Below, one piece after another: positions 1 to 5,561 of a stretch of DNA of 9,166 bases. Position 1 is the first letter of the stretch; every line of letters begins with the position of its first letter. The notes under the pieces are model-generated. The model was not told where the DNA came from. It searched no databases and saw only the letters and a program-made list of their open reading frames with translations. A program made the translations under genes and the position numbers. The DNA comes from Planctomycetaceae bacterium (GTDB taxonomy: Bacteria; Planctomycetota; Planctomycetia; Pirellulales; UBA1268): the NCBI GenBank assembly GCA_947440895.1, contig CANETO010000049.1, positions 1 to 9,166 on the forward strand. The letters are read 5' to 3'.

Positions 1-1
1 C

Positions 2-733
2 ACCGTCTCGCTGGTCGGCTACACGAACGCCGGCAAGAGCACGCTCCTCAACAGGCTCACCGGTGCCGGCGTGCTGGCCGAGGACAAACTCTTCGCCACG
101 CTCGACACCCGCACCCGTCGCTGGAAGCTTCCGGGCTGGGGGCCAGTGCTCCTCAGCGACACGGTCGGTTTCATTCGCGACCTGCCGCATCGACTGATCG
201 CCAGCTTCAAGGCGACGCTCGAGGAGACGCGTCAGGCGGACCTGCTGCTGCACGTGGCGGATGCCTCGAGCCCATTGGTCGACGCGCAGATCGCCGCGGT
301 CCGCGATGTATTGGCGGAACTGGAAGTCGACGAAAAGGCCACCCTGCTCGTGCTCAACAAGATTGACGCCGTGGCCGACCATGCAACGCGGAGCAGCCTG
401 CTCAACCGGTATCCGCATGCGATCGTCGTGTCGGCCTCCACCGGCGATGGCATGGGCGATCTGGAGCGGGCGACCACGGCAAGCCTGAGCCGTGGCTTTC
501 GCGATGTCGACATCCAGACCGACCCCGGCAACGGCCGACTGCTGGCCTGGCTGAATGCCCATGGCGAGGTCCTCTCGCGAAACTTCGTTGAGGATCGTGT
601 CACAATCCACTGCCGGATTCCGGCAAACGTCCTCGGCCGGATCCCACCTGGCGAGGCGATCGTCACGCCGCACGAGTCACCCGCCGGACGTTTCGCCCGT
701 GAAGTCGCGGGCATGCGGGAAGAGCAGTCATGA
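2..733 (+). CDS. hflX: GTPase HflX, C-terminal part (5' end outside window)
   Basis: This is the G domain and tail of HflX, a translational GTPase that binds the 50S subunit and rescues or splits stalled ribosomes in the cytoplasm. The frame is open from base 2, so the N-terminal HflX domain and start codon lie to the left; 243 residues are visible. In fragment numbering, the P-loop GYTNAGKS is at 6-13, the switch region with FATLDT at 31-36, the G3 motif DTVG at 53-56, the G4 motif NKID at 119-122 and the G5-like SAS at 144-146. GYTNAGKS followed by the LDTxTR segment is typical of HflX rather than Era or Der. The stop overlaps the start of the next gene (ATGA, 730-733), so the two are probably co-transcribed and translationally coupled. 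All G motifs look intact. Confidence 0.95.
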   Translation, partial: TVSLVGYTNAGKSTLLNRLTGAGVLAEDKLFATLDTRTRRWKLPGWGPVLLSDTVGFIRDLPHRLIASFKATLEETRQADLLLHVADASSPLVDAQIAAVRDVLAELEVDEKATLLVLNKIDAVADHATRSSLLNRYPHAIVVSASTGDGMGDLERATTASLSRGFRDVDIQTDPGNGRLLAWLNAHGEVLSRNFVEDRVTIHCRIPANVLGRIPPGEAIVTPHESPAGRFAREVAGMREEQS

Positions 734-1593
734 GTCCGCAGCCGCTGGGTGCGGAGGCTCACGCGCTGCCACGGCTCCGCTGGCGGCGGAATCTGGTCGG
801 CTCCCGAGTCCTTGTCACGGGAGCATCGTCGGGCGTGGGCCGGGCGGTGGCGCTCGAACTGGCCCGCCGCGGCGCCCGGGTGCTGGCCACGGGACGCCGC
901 GGGGAACGTCTGGCAGAGGTCGCTGAGGCGGCCGCCGGCCTGAGCGGAGGGCCAGTGCTCCATGCAGCCGGCGACATCACGGTGCCAGCCTTTCGCCGTC
1001 ACCTGATCGACATGGCCACCACGCAGTTTGGCGGTCTTGATCTGGTCGTGGCGGCCGCGGGGAGCGGCGCGATCGGCCGTTTCAGTGACGCGACGGCCGA
1101 AACCCTCACAGACATCATGGCCGTCGATTTTTTCGCCCCCGCAGAACTCGTCCGCGAATCGCTGTCTGTCTTGCAGGCCGGCCGCGACCCGGCGATCGTG
1201 CTCGTGGGCTCGATCCTCGGCTATCACCCACTGCCGCTGCATGCGGAGTATTGCGCTGCCAAAGCCGCCCTCCGGTCGCTGGCCGGAACGCTGCGAGCCG
1301 AACTCGCGGCCGATGGCATCGGTGTGCTGCTGGCAAGCCTCGGCCCCACCGAATCGGAGTTCTGGAACCATCTGCTCACGGGCCACCGTCCGGGCTGGTC
1401 CAGCGGCAGGGCCATGTCGGCCTCCCGCACGGCCCGGATCATCGTCCGGGCTCTCGTGTGGCGGAGGCGCGAGGTGCTGCCCGGCTGGCGGGCCAAGGGC
1501 TTTGCGCTCGCGGCCCGGTTCTTTCCGCGAATGATCGATCGGTCGCTTCGTCGCCGAATGCGGCGCAGCCGCTGGCCAATCTCAAGCCGCTAG
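730..1593 (+). CDS. Short-chain dehydrogenase/reductase (SDR) family protein
   Basis: This is a 287-residue NAD(P)-dependent oxidoreductase of the classical SDR fold; the substrate cannot be told from sequence. The glycine-rich cofactor loop TGASSGVG is at residues 30-37. Two arginines (56-57) after the second strand suggest NADP(H) preference. The catalytic Ser161 (GSILG), Tyr174 and Lys178 (YxxxK) are present. Two usual asparagine positions are changed: the NNAG motif reads AAAG (108-111), and the position of the catalytic-tetrad Asn appears to be Asp133 (in MAVDFF). The C-terminal 40 residues are rich in arginine. The ATG at 730 is supported by GGGAAGAG at 717-724 with 5-nt spacing and by the ATGA overlap with hflX. 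The gene ends tail-to-tail with mtdB, the two TAG stops sharing the palindrome CTAG at 1590-1593. The family is secure; the function is unknown. Confidence 0.9.
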   Translation: MSPQPLGAEAHALPRLRWRRNLVGSRVLVTGASSGVGRAVALELARRGARVLATGRRGERLAEVAEAAAGLSGGPVLHAAGDITVPAFRRHLIDMATTQFGGLDLVVAAAGSGAIGRFSDATAETLTDIMAVDFFAPAELVRESLSVLQAGRDPAIVLVGSILGYHPLPLHAEYCAAKAALRSLAGTLRAELAADGIGVLLASLGPTESEFWNHLLTGHRPGWSSGRAMSASRTARIIVRALVWRRREVLPGWRAKGFALAARFFPRMIDRSLRRRMRRSRWPISSR

Positions 1594-2480
1594 AGCGCTT
1601 CGCCGATCGCGAGAAGTTCTTCGGCATCGAGCGCTGCGTCGGTCGACTCAAACAGCCGCCCAATGGCGGCGCGGTGAATTTTCATCTTCGTACCCCCGAC
1701 GCCGAGTGCGCCGTAGACGATGGCCCTGCCATCCTGCCGTGCCTTGTCGGTGGCTGCGATCCCCTCGATCCCTGCCGGCGGCACGGCGTTCAGGTCGATC
1801 AACACCCGCGTCTTGCTGGCGAGCCCTCGCGCCGCCGTGTGAAGCAGGGTCACTCCCGCTGCTCCCGCTGCCACGATCAGGTCTGCTGAAGCGATCGCGG
1901 TGGCCATGGCGGTTCCTGCGACGATGGTCCCCTCCGCCTGAAGCGGTTGGAGTCGGCCGGCTGGCACAGCCGCCGCGATCCGGCCGCAGACCTCCTCGGC
2001 CCGCGACAGCGATCGCGACGCCACCGTCACCGCCACGCCCTTGCGGGCCAGCAGCCGGGCAACTCGCTGCCCCACGGGGCCTGTGCCTCCGAGCACGACG
2101 GCGCGGAGGGCTCCCGCCGCAGTCGGATCACCCAGCGGCAGGTGCCGTCCCGCCGCCACGACGGCGGCGCTGGCGGTAGTGTTGGCACCGGCCGGATCGA
2201 GCAGCACGCTGACCCGCACAGGCCCGAAGAATGTCTGTCGCACCCGCTCATAGACCGCTTCCGCGGCGGCGACGTCGGAGCCACCGATGAAGATCGCGGT
2301 CTCGGCCAGATCGGCGCCGCCCCGCGTGAACATCGCCCCATGCACGAGCGGCACGGCAGCGTCGGGAGTCACGTTGCCATGCCGCAACAGCACCTCGGCA
2401 CCGGCGTCGACCGCCACGATCGAATCAAAGGTGCTCGGCTGGGGATCGCAGTCGAGTTGGATCAGGATCTTCCGTGCCAT
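1590..2480 (-). CDS. mtdB/mtdC: NAD(P)-dependent methylene-tetrahydromethanopterin dehydrogenase (MtdB/MtdC type)
   Basis: This cytoplasmic enzyme oxidises methylene-H4MPT to methenyl-H4MPT with reduction of NAD(P)+, the step after Fae in H4MPT-linked formaldehyde oxidation. The 296-residue product matches the family in length and order. The N-terminal substrate domain includes LDCDPQPSTFD (9-19), GNVTPD (35-40), FTRGG (51-55) and IFIGGSD (63-69). The interdomain segment contains ANTT (99-102). The Rossmann loop GGTGPVG is at 131-137, with the likely NADP-contacting SRSLSR at 155-160. The tail reads GALGVGGTKMKIHR then LFEST, as in MtdB. MtdA, MtdB and MtdC are close relatives; planctomycetes are known to carry MtdC, so this may be that class, which I cannot separate by eye. 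The frame stays open upstream to 2684, but the start at 2480 is preferred because GGAGG lies 7 nt ahead of it. It lies downstream of fae on the same strand, across a hairpin-rich gap. Confidence 0.92.
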   Translation of the reverse strand: MARKILIQLDCDPQPSTFDSIVAVDAGAEVLLRHGNVTPDAAVPLVHGAMFTRGGADLAETAIFIGGSDVAAAEAVYERVRQTFFGPVRVSVLLDPAGANTTASAAVVAAGRHLPLGDPTAAGALRAVVLGGTGPVGQRVARLLARKGVAVTVASRSLSRAEEVCGRIAAAVPAGRLQPLQAEGTIVAGTAMATAIASADLIVAAGAAGVTLLHTAARGLASKTRVLIDLNAVPPAGIEGIAATDKARQDGRAIVYGALGVGGTKMKIHRAAIGRLFESTDAALDAEELLAIGEAL

Positions 2481-2487
2481 CGTCATA

Positions 2488-2492
2488 CCTCC
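2488..2492 (-). promoter_or_regulatory. Ribosome binding site of mtdB/mtdC
   Basis: On the - strand this reads GGAGG. It is 7 nt from the ATG at 2480 but only 1 nt from the in-frame ATG at 2486, so it decides for the downstream start (MARKILIQLD). It also argues against the open upstream extension through the hairpin region. Confidence 0.7.
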
Positions 2493-2499
2493 AACACGA

Positions 2500-2522
2500 A
2501 CGCCCGCCACAGGGGCGGGCGT
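2500..2522 (-). repeat. GC-rich hairpin in the mtdB leader
   Basis: A perfect 9-bp inverted repeat (ACGCCCGCC at 2500-2508 with GGCGGGCGT at 2514-2522) surrounds a 5-nt loop. On the - strand it ends 7 nt before the mtdB Shine-Dalgarno sequence. It has no T-tract after it, so it does not look like a classical terminator. It could be a leader structure affecting translation or mRNA stability; this is an inference. Confidence 0.55.
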
Positions 2523-2557
2523 CGCGATCAAAGTCTGTTCGTGCCCAGCGGCCGCCT

Positions 2558-2602
2558 GACGTGGGAACGATGCTGCATGATGACAGCATGCGTTCCCACG
2601 TC
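2558..2602. repeat. Long imperfect palindrome between fae and mtdB
   Basis: The left arm at 2558-2575 (GACGTGGGAACGATGCTG) pairs with 2584-2602 over 18 base pairs with a single unpaired base (C at 2591) and an 8-nt loop. It lies in the fae-mtdB gap and is palindromic, so it could fold on either strand. No T-tract follows. The arms differ in sequence from the neighbouring repeat pair but share the plan of one bulged base in a long stem, which suggests a REP-like extragenic palindrome. Confidence 0.65.
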
Positions 2603-2605
2603 CGA

Positions 2606-2647
2606 CCCAAGCACACAAAGGCCATGGGATGGCTTTGTGTGCGTAAA
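2606..2647. repeat. Palindromic direct repeat, copy 1 (mtdB-proximal)
   Basis: This 42-bp element is the first of two near-identical copies with a period of 70 bp. Its core forms a hairpin: GCACACAAAG at 2611-2620 pairs with CTTTGTGTGC at 2633-2642. The inner pairing CCAT/ATGG (2622-2625 with 2629-2632) leaves one bulged G at 2621. It differs from copy 2 only by one extra G in the loop. It lies between fae and mtdB and encodes no plausible protein. Confidence 0.75.
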
Positions 2648-2651
2648 GCTG

Positions 2652-2668
2652 GCAGGCAGGATGCCTGC
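2652..2668. repeat. Small hairpin between the two repeat copies
   Basis: GCAGGCA at 2652-2658 pairs perfectly with TGCCTGC at 2662-2668 around a 3-nt loop, with possible G-U extensions outward. It occupies the spacer between the two longer repeats, so almost the whole gap is self-complementary. Confidence 0.45.
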
Positions 2669-2675
2669 TGACTTC

Positions 2676-2716
2676 CCCAAGCACACAAAGGCCATGGATG
2701 GCTTTGTGTGCGTAAA
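2676..2716. repeat. Palindromic direct repeat, copy 2 (directly behind fae)
   Basis: This 41-bp element is identical to copy 1 apart from one missing G in the loop. The stem is GCACACAAAG (2681-2690) with CTTTGTGTGC (2702-2711), plus inner CCAT/ATGG and a bulged G at 2691. On the - strand the stem begins only 7 nt after the fae stop codon. That position fits a 3'-end stabilising hairpin or attenuator for fae mRNA. A simple intrinsic terminator is less likely, because TTGGGG rather than a T-tract follows on the - strand. Confidence 0.75.
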
Positions 2717-2717
2717 A

Positions 2718-3215
2718 CTAGAAACCGCGGAACGGATGGGCGGCCTTGTCCTTGCCGGCGACCATCTCGTCAACGGTCGGCTTGCCGTGCATCGCGTTGG
2801 CGATGGCATCGACGGTGGCCTTGTAGTTGTACTCGTAGATCTTCTTGTCATCCTCGGCTTGCCAGTGGATGAACACGCCGCAGACGATGACGAGGTGCTC
2901 GGCCTCTGCCTTCGGAATCACGCCGCTGGCAACGCTGTCAGCCACGGCCTTGGCAACCGCAGCCTGCGCCGGTCCGAACATCTGCACGGCCTGCTTAGCG
3001 CCCTTGATCGTGACCTTCGTGATCATGACGGTGGCGGGCTTCACGGCGAGGTTCGGCGTGAGCACGGCCAGGAGGTTCGAGTGCCCCTCGCTCTGCCGGG
3101 CCAATGCGTTGGCGAAAGCCACGCCCACCGGGCCGTCCTTGCTGCCGATCAGCAGGTCGATATGAGCGATCTCGTTGCCTTCGCCGCTGAGGGCCTCACC
3201 GATGTACATCGACAT
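2718..3215 (-). CDS. fae: Formaldehyde-activating enzyme (5,6,7,8-tetrahydromethanopterin hydro-lyase)
   Basis: Fae catalyses condensation of formaldehyde with tetrahydromethanopterin to methylene-H4MPT in the cytoplasm, the entry step of formaldehyde oxidation or detoxification. The protein has 165 residues, the usual length for bacterial Fae. Diagnostic segments are GEALSGEGNEIAHIDL (6-21), which carries the conserved active-site His18, LLAVLTPNLAVKP (48-60), the signature AKQAVQMFGPAQ (73-84), GVFIHW (113-118) and the C-terminal HPF motif (160-162). The ATG at 3215 is supported by AAGGAG 10 nt upstream; the in-frame ATG two codons later is a less likely start. The gene is divergent from the ATP-grasp gene and precedes mtdB/mtdC on the same strand. 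Fae is typically very abundant, which makes the hairpins directly behind its stop of interest. Confidence 0.96.
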   Translation of the reverse strand: MSMYIGEALSGEGNEIAHIDLLIGSKDGPVGVAFANALARQSEGHSNLLAVLTPNLAVKPATVMITKVTIKGAKQAVQMFGPAQAAVAKAVADSVASGVIPKAEAEHLVIVCGVFIHWQAEDDKKIYEYNYKATVDAIANAMHGKPTVDEMVAGKDKAAHPFRGF

Positions 3216-3225
3216 AACCGTTGGT

Positions 3226-3231
3226 CTCCTT
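3226..3231 (-). promoter_or_regulatory. Ribosome binding site of fae
   Basis: On the - strand this reads AAGGAG, 10 nt ahead of the ATG at 3215. It is a strong Shine-Dalgarno sequence compared with the weak or absent ones at most other genes here. Confidence 0.65.
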
Positions 3232-3267
3232 ACGAGGGGGAACTACATACCGTGCAATGGAGGCGAG

Positions 3268-3296
3268 AGAATACCATTCCGCCTATGACGTTGAAA
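3268..3296 (-). promoter_or_regulatory. Candidate fae promoter (weak match)
   Basis: On the - strand, TTTCAA (3296-3291) and TATTCT (3273-3268) are separated by 17 nt, resembling -35 and -10 boxes at 3/6 and 4/6 matches. This is in the fae/ATP-grasp divergent gap, about 50 nt upstream of the fae start, in a locally AT-richer patch. No comparable + strand promoter was found for the ATP-grasp gene in this gap. This is a candidate by spacing and composition only. Confidence 0.25.
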
Positions 3297-3384
3297 CCCG
3301 GCCCCGGCAAATCAGGCCCCGCAGCCCCTGGTGCGGCGGTGGCGAGAGTCCGCGGTCGGTCCCCAAAGCAGATGCCCAGAGCAG

Positions 3385-4689
3385 ATGATCACCATGCAAC
3401 ACCCACACACTCCCGCCGAATCGACGCCTTGTGCCCCGGACAGGCCACTGGTGATTCTGGGCGCGAGCGTCCGGGCGTTGGCGGTATCCGCACACCGGGC
3501 TGGATGGGCCGTGCATGCTGCGGATCTCTTCTGCGATCTCGACGTGCTGGCGATCTCGACGAAAGCGGTGTCCGTGGCGGACGACCACGGTGACGATGAA
3601 GGGGGCTATCCGTGGAGCCTCCGCGCGGCGGCGGCCTCCTTTCCGCCGACGGTGGCCTGGTGCTACACCGGGGCGCTCGAAAACCACCCCGACCTCGTCG
3701 ACGCCATCGCCTCGACGCGATCCTTGGCCGGGAATCCTGGCGCCGTACTGCGGAAGCTGCGAGACCCCCTGCAGGCTGCTGCTGCCGCCGCTGCCGCGGG
3801 GCTGGCATTCCCCGAGACCCATCTCACGCCCGTGGGCCTTCCGCTCGATGGCTCGTTTCTCATCAAGCCACTGGCAGGAGCGGGCGGTCGCGGCATCCAC
3901 CGCTGGACGCCGGAGGTGGCCTCCGACCATAGACGTCGTCATGCCCATGGGCTTCCTTCAACGCATGCCTGGCAACGTTTCGAGACGGGCGTCGCTCTCT
4001 CGGCCGCGTATTGCCTGACGCACGGGACGGCGCGGCTGCTGGGCCTCAGTCGGCAACTGATCGGGGAACCGTGGTGCCATGCCGGTCGGTTTGCCTGGTG
4101 TGGCGCCGTGACGCTCGGGCCACGCCCTGCATCTCCCGAATACGATCGGCTGACCACCGGCCTCCAACGATTCGGCGATGTGCTATCCAGTCAGTTTCAT
4201 GCCGTCGGACTCGTAGGAGTCGATCTGGTTGTGGATGCGGCCGGAAGGCTCGTCGTGATCGAGATCAATCCGCGACCGACGGCGTCCATGGAACTCTTCG
4301 AGCGATCGGGCGTCTGCTCGATCGCGGACAGCCACCTCTCGGCCTGCGGGTTTTCGTCATCAACGGGCCTGCTGGCGTCACAGCCCCCGACACAAGCGGC
4401 CCCGGTCTGGGCGAAAGCGGTTCTCTTCGCGGAGCAGGCCACACCCGTTTCACCGCCGCTCATCGACGCGATGCTTCTCGAGGCCAAGGCCTGGACAGAG
4501 GCCGACGGCGGCTGGCCGGCACTGGCCGACATTCCCCGCCCCGGACAGACCCTGCCTGCGGGCGGGCCGGCGGTCACACTTTTCGCAGCTGGACGCACAG
4601 CCGACGACGCGATCGCTGAATTGCGCGGCCGCGTCGCCCGAGTCGACGCCTTGCTGGCCGCTACCCGGGGTACTCCGCCGATCCGCTAG
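3385..4689 (+). CDS. ATP-grasp ligase/carboligase-like protein, possibly linked to H4MPT metabolism
   Basis: This 434-residue protein belongs to the ATP-grasp superfamily, which joins a carboxylate to an amine or thiol through an acyl-phosphate. Visible are an N-terminal Rossmann-like start (LVILGASVRALAVSAHRAG, 22-40), the ATP-binding lysine Lys161 with glycine-rich loop GAGGRG (165-170), and the metal-binding motif EINPRP (293-298). The C-terminal segment ADIPRPG..LPAGGP (381-395) resembles the tail of predicted biotin-carboxylase-related ligases (COG2232 as I recall it). Such ATP-grasp genes recur in methylotroph H4MPT gene islands. Divergence from fae suggests a role in H4MPT or methanofuran biosynthesis, but this is inference and the substrate is unknown. 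The start is uncertain: ATG 3385 and ATG 3394 are both possible with weak ribosome sites, and a GTG at 3331 would add 18 unremarkable residues. The stop shares CTAG with the convergent rimI-like gene. Confidence 0.85.
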   Translation: MITMQHPHTPAESTPCAPDRPLVILGASVRALAVSAHRAGWAVHAADLFCDLDVLAISTKAVSVADDHGDDEGGYPWSLRAAAASFPPTVAWCYTGALENHPDLVDAIASTRSLAGNPGAVLRKLRDPLQAAAAAAAAGLAFPETHLTPVGLPLDGSFLIKPLAGAGGRGIHRWTPEVASDHRRRHAHGLPSTHAWQRFETGVALSAAYCLTHGTARLLGLSRQLIGEPWCHAGRFAWCGAVTLGPRPASPEYDRLTTGLQRFGDVLSSQFHAVGLVGVDLVVDAAGRLVVIEINPRPTASMELFERSGVCSIADSHLSACGFSSSTGLLASQPPTQAAPVWAKAVLFAEQATPVSPPLIDAMLLEAKAWTEADGGWPALADIPRPGQTLPAGGPAVTLFAAGRTADDAIAELRGRVARVDALLAATRGTPPIR

Positions 4690-5195
4690 CCAGCCATGCG
4701 CTGCGGCACCACCTGCTCGCCCACTGCAGCCAGTGCGGAATAGTGCATCAGGTAGGCATCCTCGGTCGTGTCTTGATAGAAGTCCTTGAGCACCGAGATC
4801 GCGCGGAATCCCAGCGAGCGGAAGAAGAGCTGGGCCGGAAGATTGGTCTCCCGCACCTCCAGCACGATCCGATTCCGCCGTTCCGGCGTCAGCTTTCCGA
4901 TGAGCTTCTCCATCATTCGCGTGGCGACGCCGAGCCGGCGATGCGATCGTGCCACCGCAAAGTTGAGCACGTGGAGGCGGCTGCGGTGGAGTTCATAGAT
5001 CATGAAGGCGACCACCGAGTCGCCCGACTCCGCCACCATGCCGATGCAGTTCCGCTGACGCAGGCACCGCGTGAAGTCCTCGTCCGACCAGGGAAACTCG
5101 AAGGCTTCCTGCTCGACGCCGAGCACTTCGCGCATATCGCGACGGATCATCCAGCGGACGTGAATCCGCAGCCGTTCTTCCTGTGTCGATCTCAC
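4686..5195 (-). CDS. rimI: GNAT acetyltransferase, RimI-like
   Basis: This is a 169-residue GNAT-fold N-acetyltransferase resembling RimI, which acetylates the N-terminal alanine of ribosomal protein S18 using acetyl-CoA. The N-terminal IRRDMREVLGVEQEAFEFPW (17-36) is RimI-like. The acetyl-CoA loop is RRLGVA (86-91), followed by LEVRETN (112-118) with the likely catalytic Glu113, and FFRSLGF (124-130). The tyrosine that acts as general acid in enterobacterial RimI (Tyr115) is replaced by Phe125, so activity or substrate may differ. The start is ambiguous: GTG 5195 has GGAG 11 nt upstream; ATG 5150 would give 154 residues, close to E. coli RimI; ATG 5276 has no ribosome site and adds low-quality sequence. 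The gene is convergent with the ATP-grasp gene, both stops lying in CTAG at 4686-4689. Confidence 0.85.
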   Translation of the reverse strand: MRSTQEERLRIHVRWMIRRDMREVLGVEQEAFEFPWSDEDFTRCLRQRNCIGMVAESGDSVVAFMIYELHRSRLHVLNFAVARSHRRLGVATRMMEKLIGKLTPERRNRIVLEVRETNLPAQLFFRSLGFRAISVLKDFYQDTTEDAYLMHYSALAAVGEQVVPQRMAG

Positions 5196-5561
5196 GTGTG
5201 AGAAAACTCCGTGCGTCGTGGTCTGGTTGTCTGTGTTCTGCAGATAGGGCCGTGCGGATGCCGTTCGGCCGGCCATGGTGTGCCGGCGTCATCAACGCCG
5301 CTCGTGGCCGACGGGGGGCGAACCGTAGCAGGCCCGCGCGCCGCCGCCAAGAGCTTTCCCACGGCATCACGGACGTCATCCACGACCGCATATCAGCCAG
5401 GCGAAGCACCCTTGACCGTCTCCCGGACGCCCCCTAATCTCCCCCCGCCCGGCTCGAAAAAAGAGCCCTGGAAGAACCTTGGGAAACCATCGCCGGGGGC
5501 CCGTGTGCGGCACAAGCCCGCCTCGACGCATAGGACGCACAACGAAATAGTGGCGACGCGG
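5196..5561. other. Gene-free divergent region between rimI and the FlgI-like gene
   Basis: About 366 bp without a convincing gene. Frames open through it give arginine/proline/serine-rich, non-protein-like translations. It must hold the start signals of two divergent genes. I see one fair + strand promoter candidate (5412-5440), a 6-bp hairpin (CGGCGT/ACGCCG, 5284-5300) and a 5-bp hairpin with an A-rich loop (5451-5467). No tRNA, repeat family or other RNA was recognised. Confidence 0.55.
5412..5440 (+). promoter_or_regulatory. Candidate sigma70-type promoter for the FlgI-like/smc operon
   Basis: TTGACC at 5412-5417 (5/6 to the -35 consensus) is separated by 17 nt from TAATCT at 5435-5440 (3/6 to the -10 consensus). 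The expected transcript would start near 5447 with a leader of about 115 nt before the ATG at 5562, opening with the hairpin GGCTC/GAGCC (5451-5467). The spacing is good, but the -10 box is weak. Confidence 0.35.

Noticed and set aside
232..1386. A 384-codon open frame on the - strand opposite hflX and the SDR gene
   Set aside because: Both + strand genes have intact family motifs across the same region; this frame has none.
2481..2684. N-terminal extension of mtdB through the hairpin region
   Set aside because: The frame is open, but GGAGG is correctly spaced only for the ATG at 2480, the family begins at that point, and the extension would translate the palindromic repeats.
2606..2716. CRISPR array
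   Set aside because: There are only two copies, each an almost complete palindrome, with a 28-nt spacer that is itself a hairpin, and no cas gene is nearby.
2606..2716. Classical intrinsic terminators for fae
   Set aside because: The stems are long, but on the - strand they are followed by TTGGG rather than a T-tract, so I left them as repeats with possible RNA-end functions.
1947..3593. A 548-codon open frame on the + strand across mtdB, the hairpin gap and fae
   Set aside because: It is antisense to two confidently identified enzymes and reads through the repeats. The translation has no recognisable motif and is rich in Arg, Gly and His, as expected for the antisense of GC-rich codons.
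5196..5275. N-terminal extension of the RimI-like protein to the ATG at 5276
   Set aside because: No ribosome site lies upstream of 5276 and the added 27 residues do not resemble a GNAT N-terminus. The GTG at 5195 or ATG at 5150 fits better.
5211..5561. Upstream extension of the FlgI-like gene to 5211
   Set aside because: The translation is low in protein character, would bury the export signal more than 100 residues inside, and overlaps the best promoter candidate.
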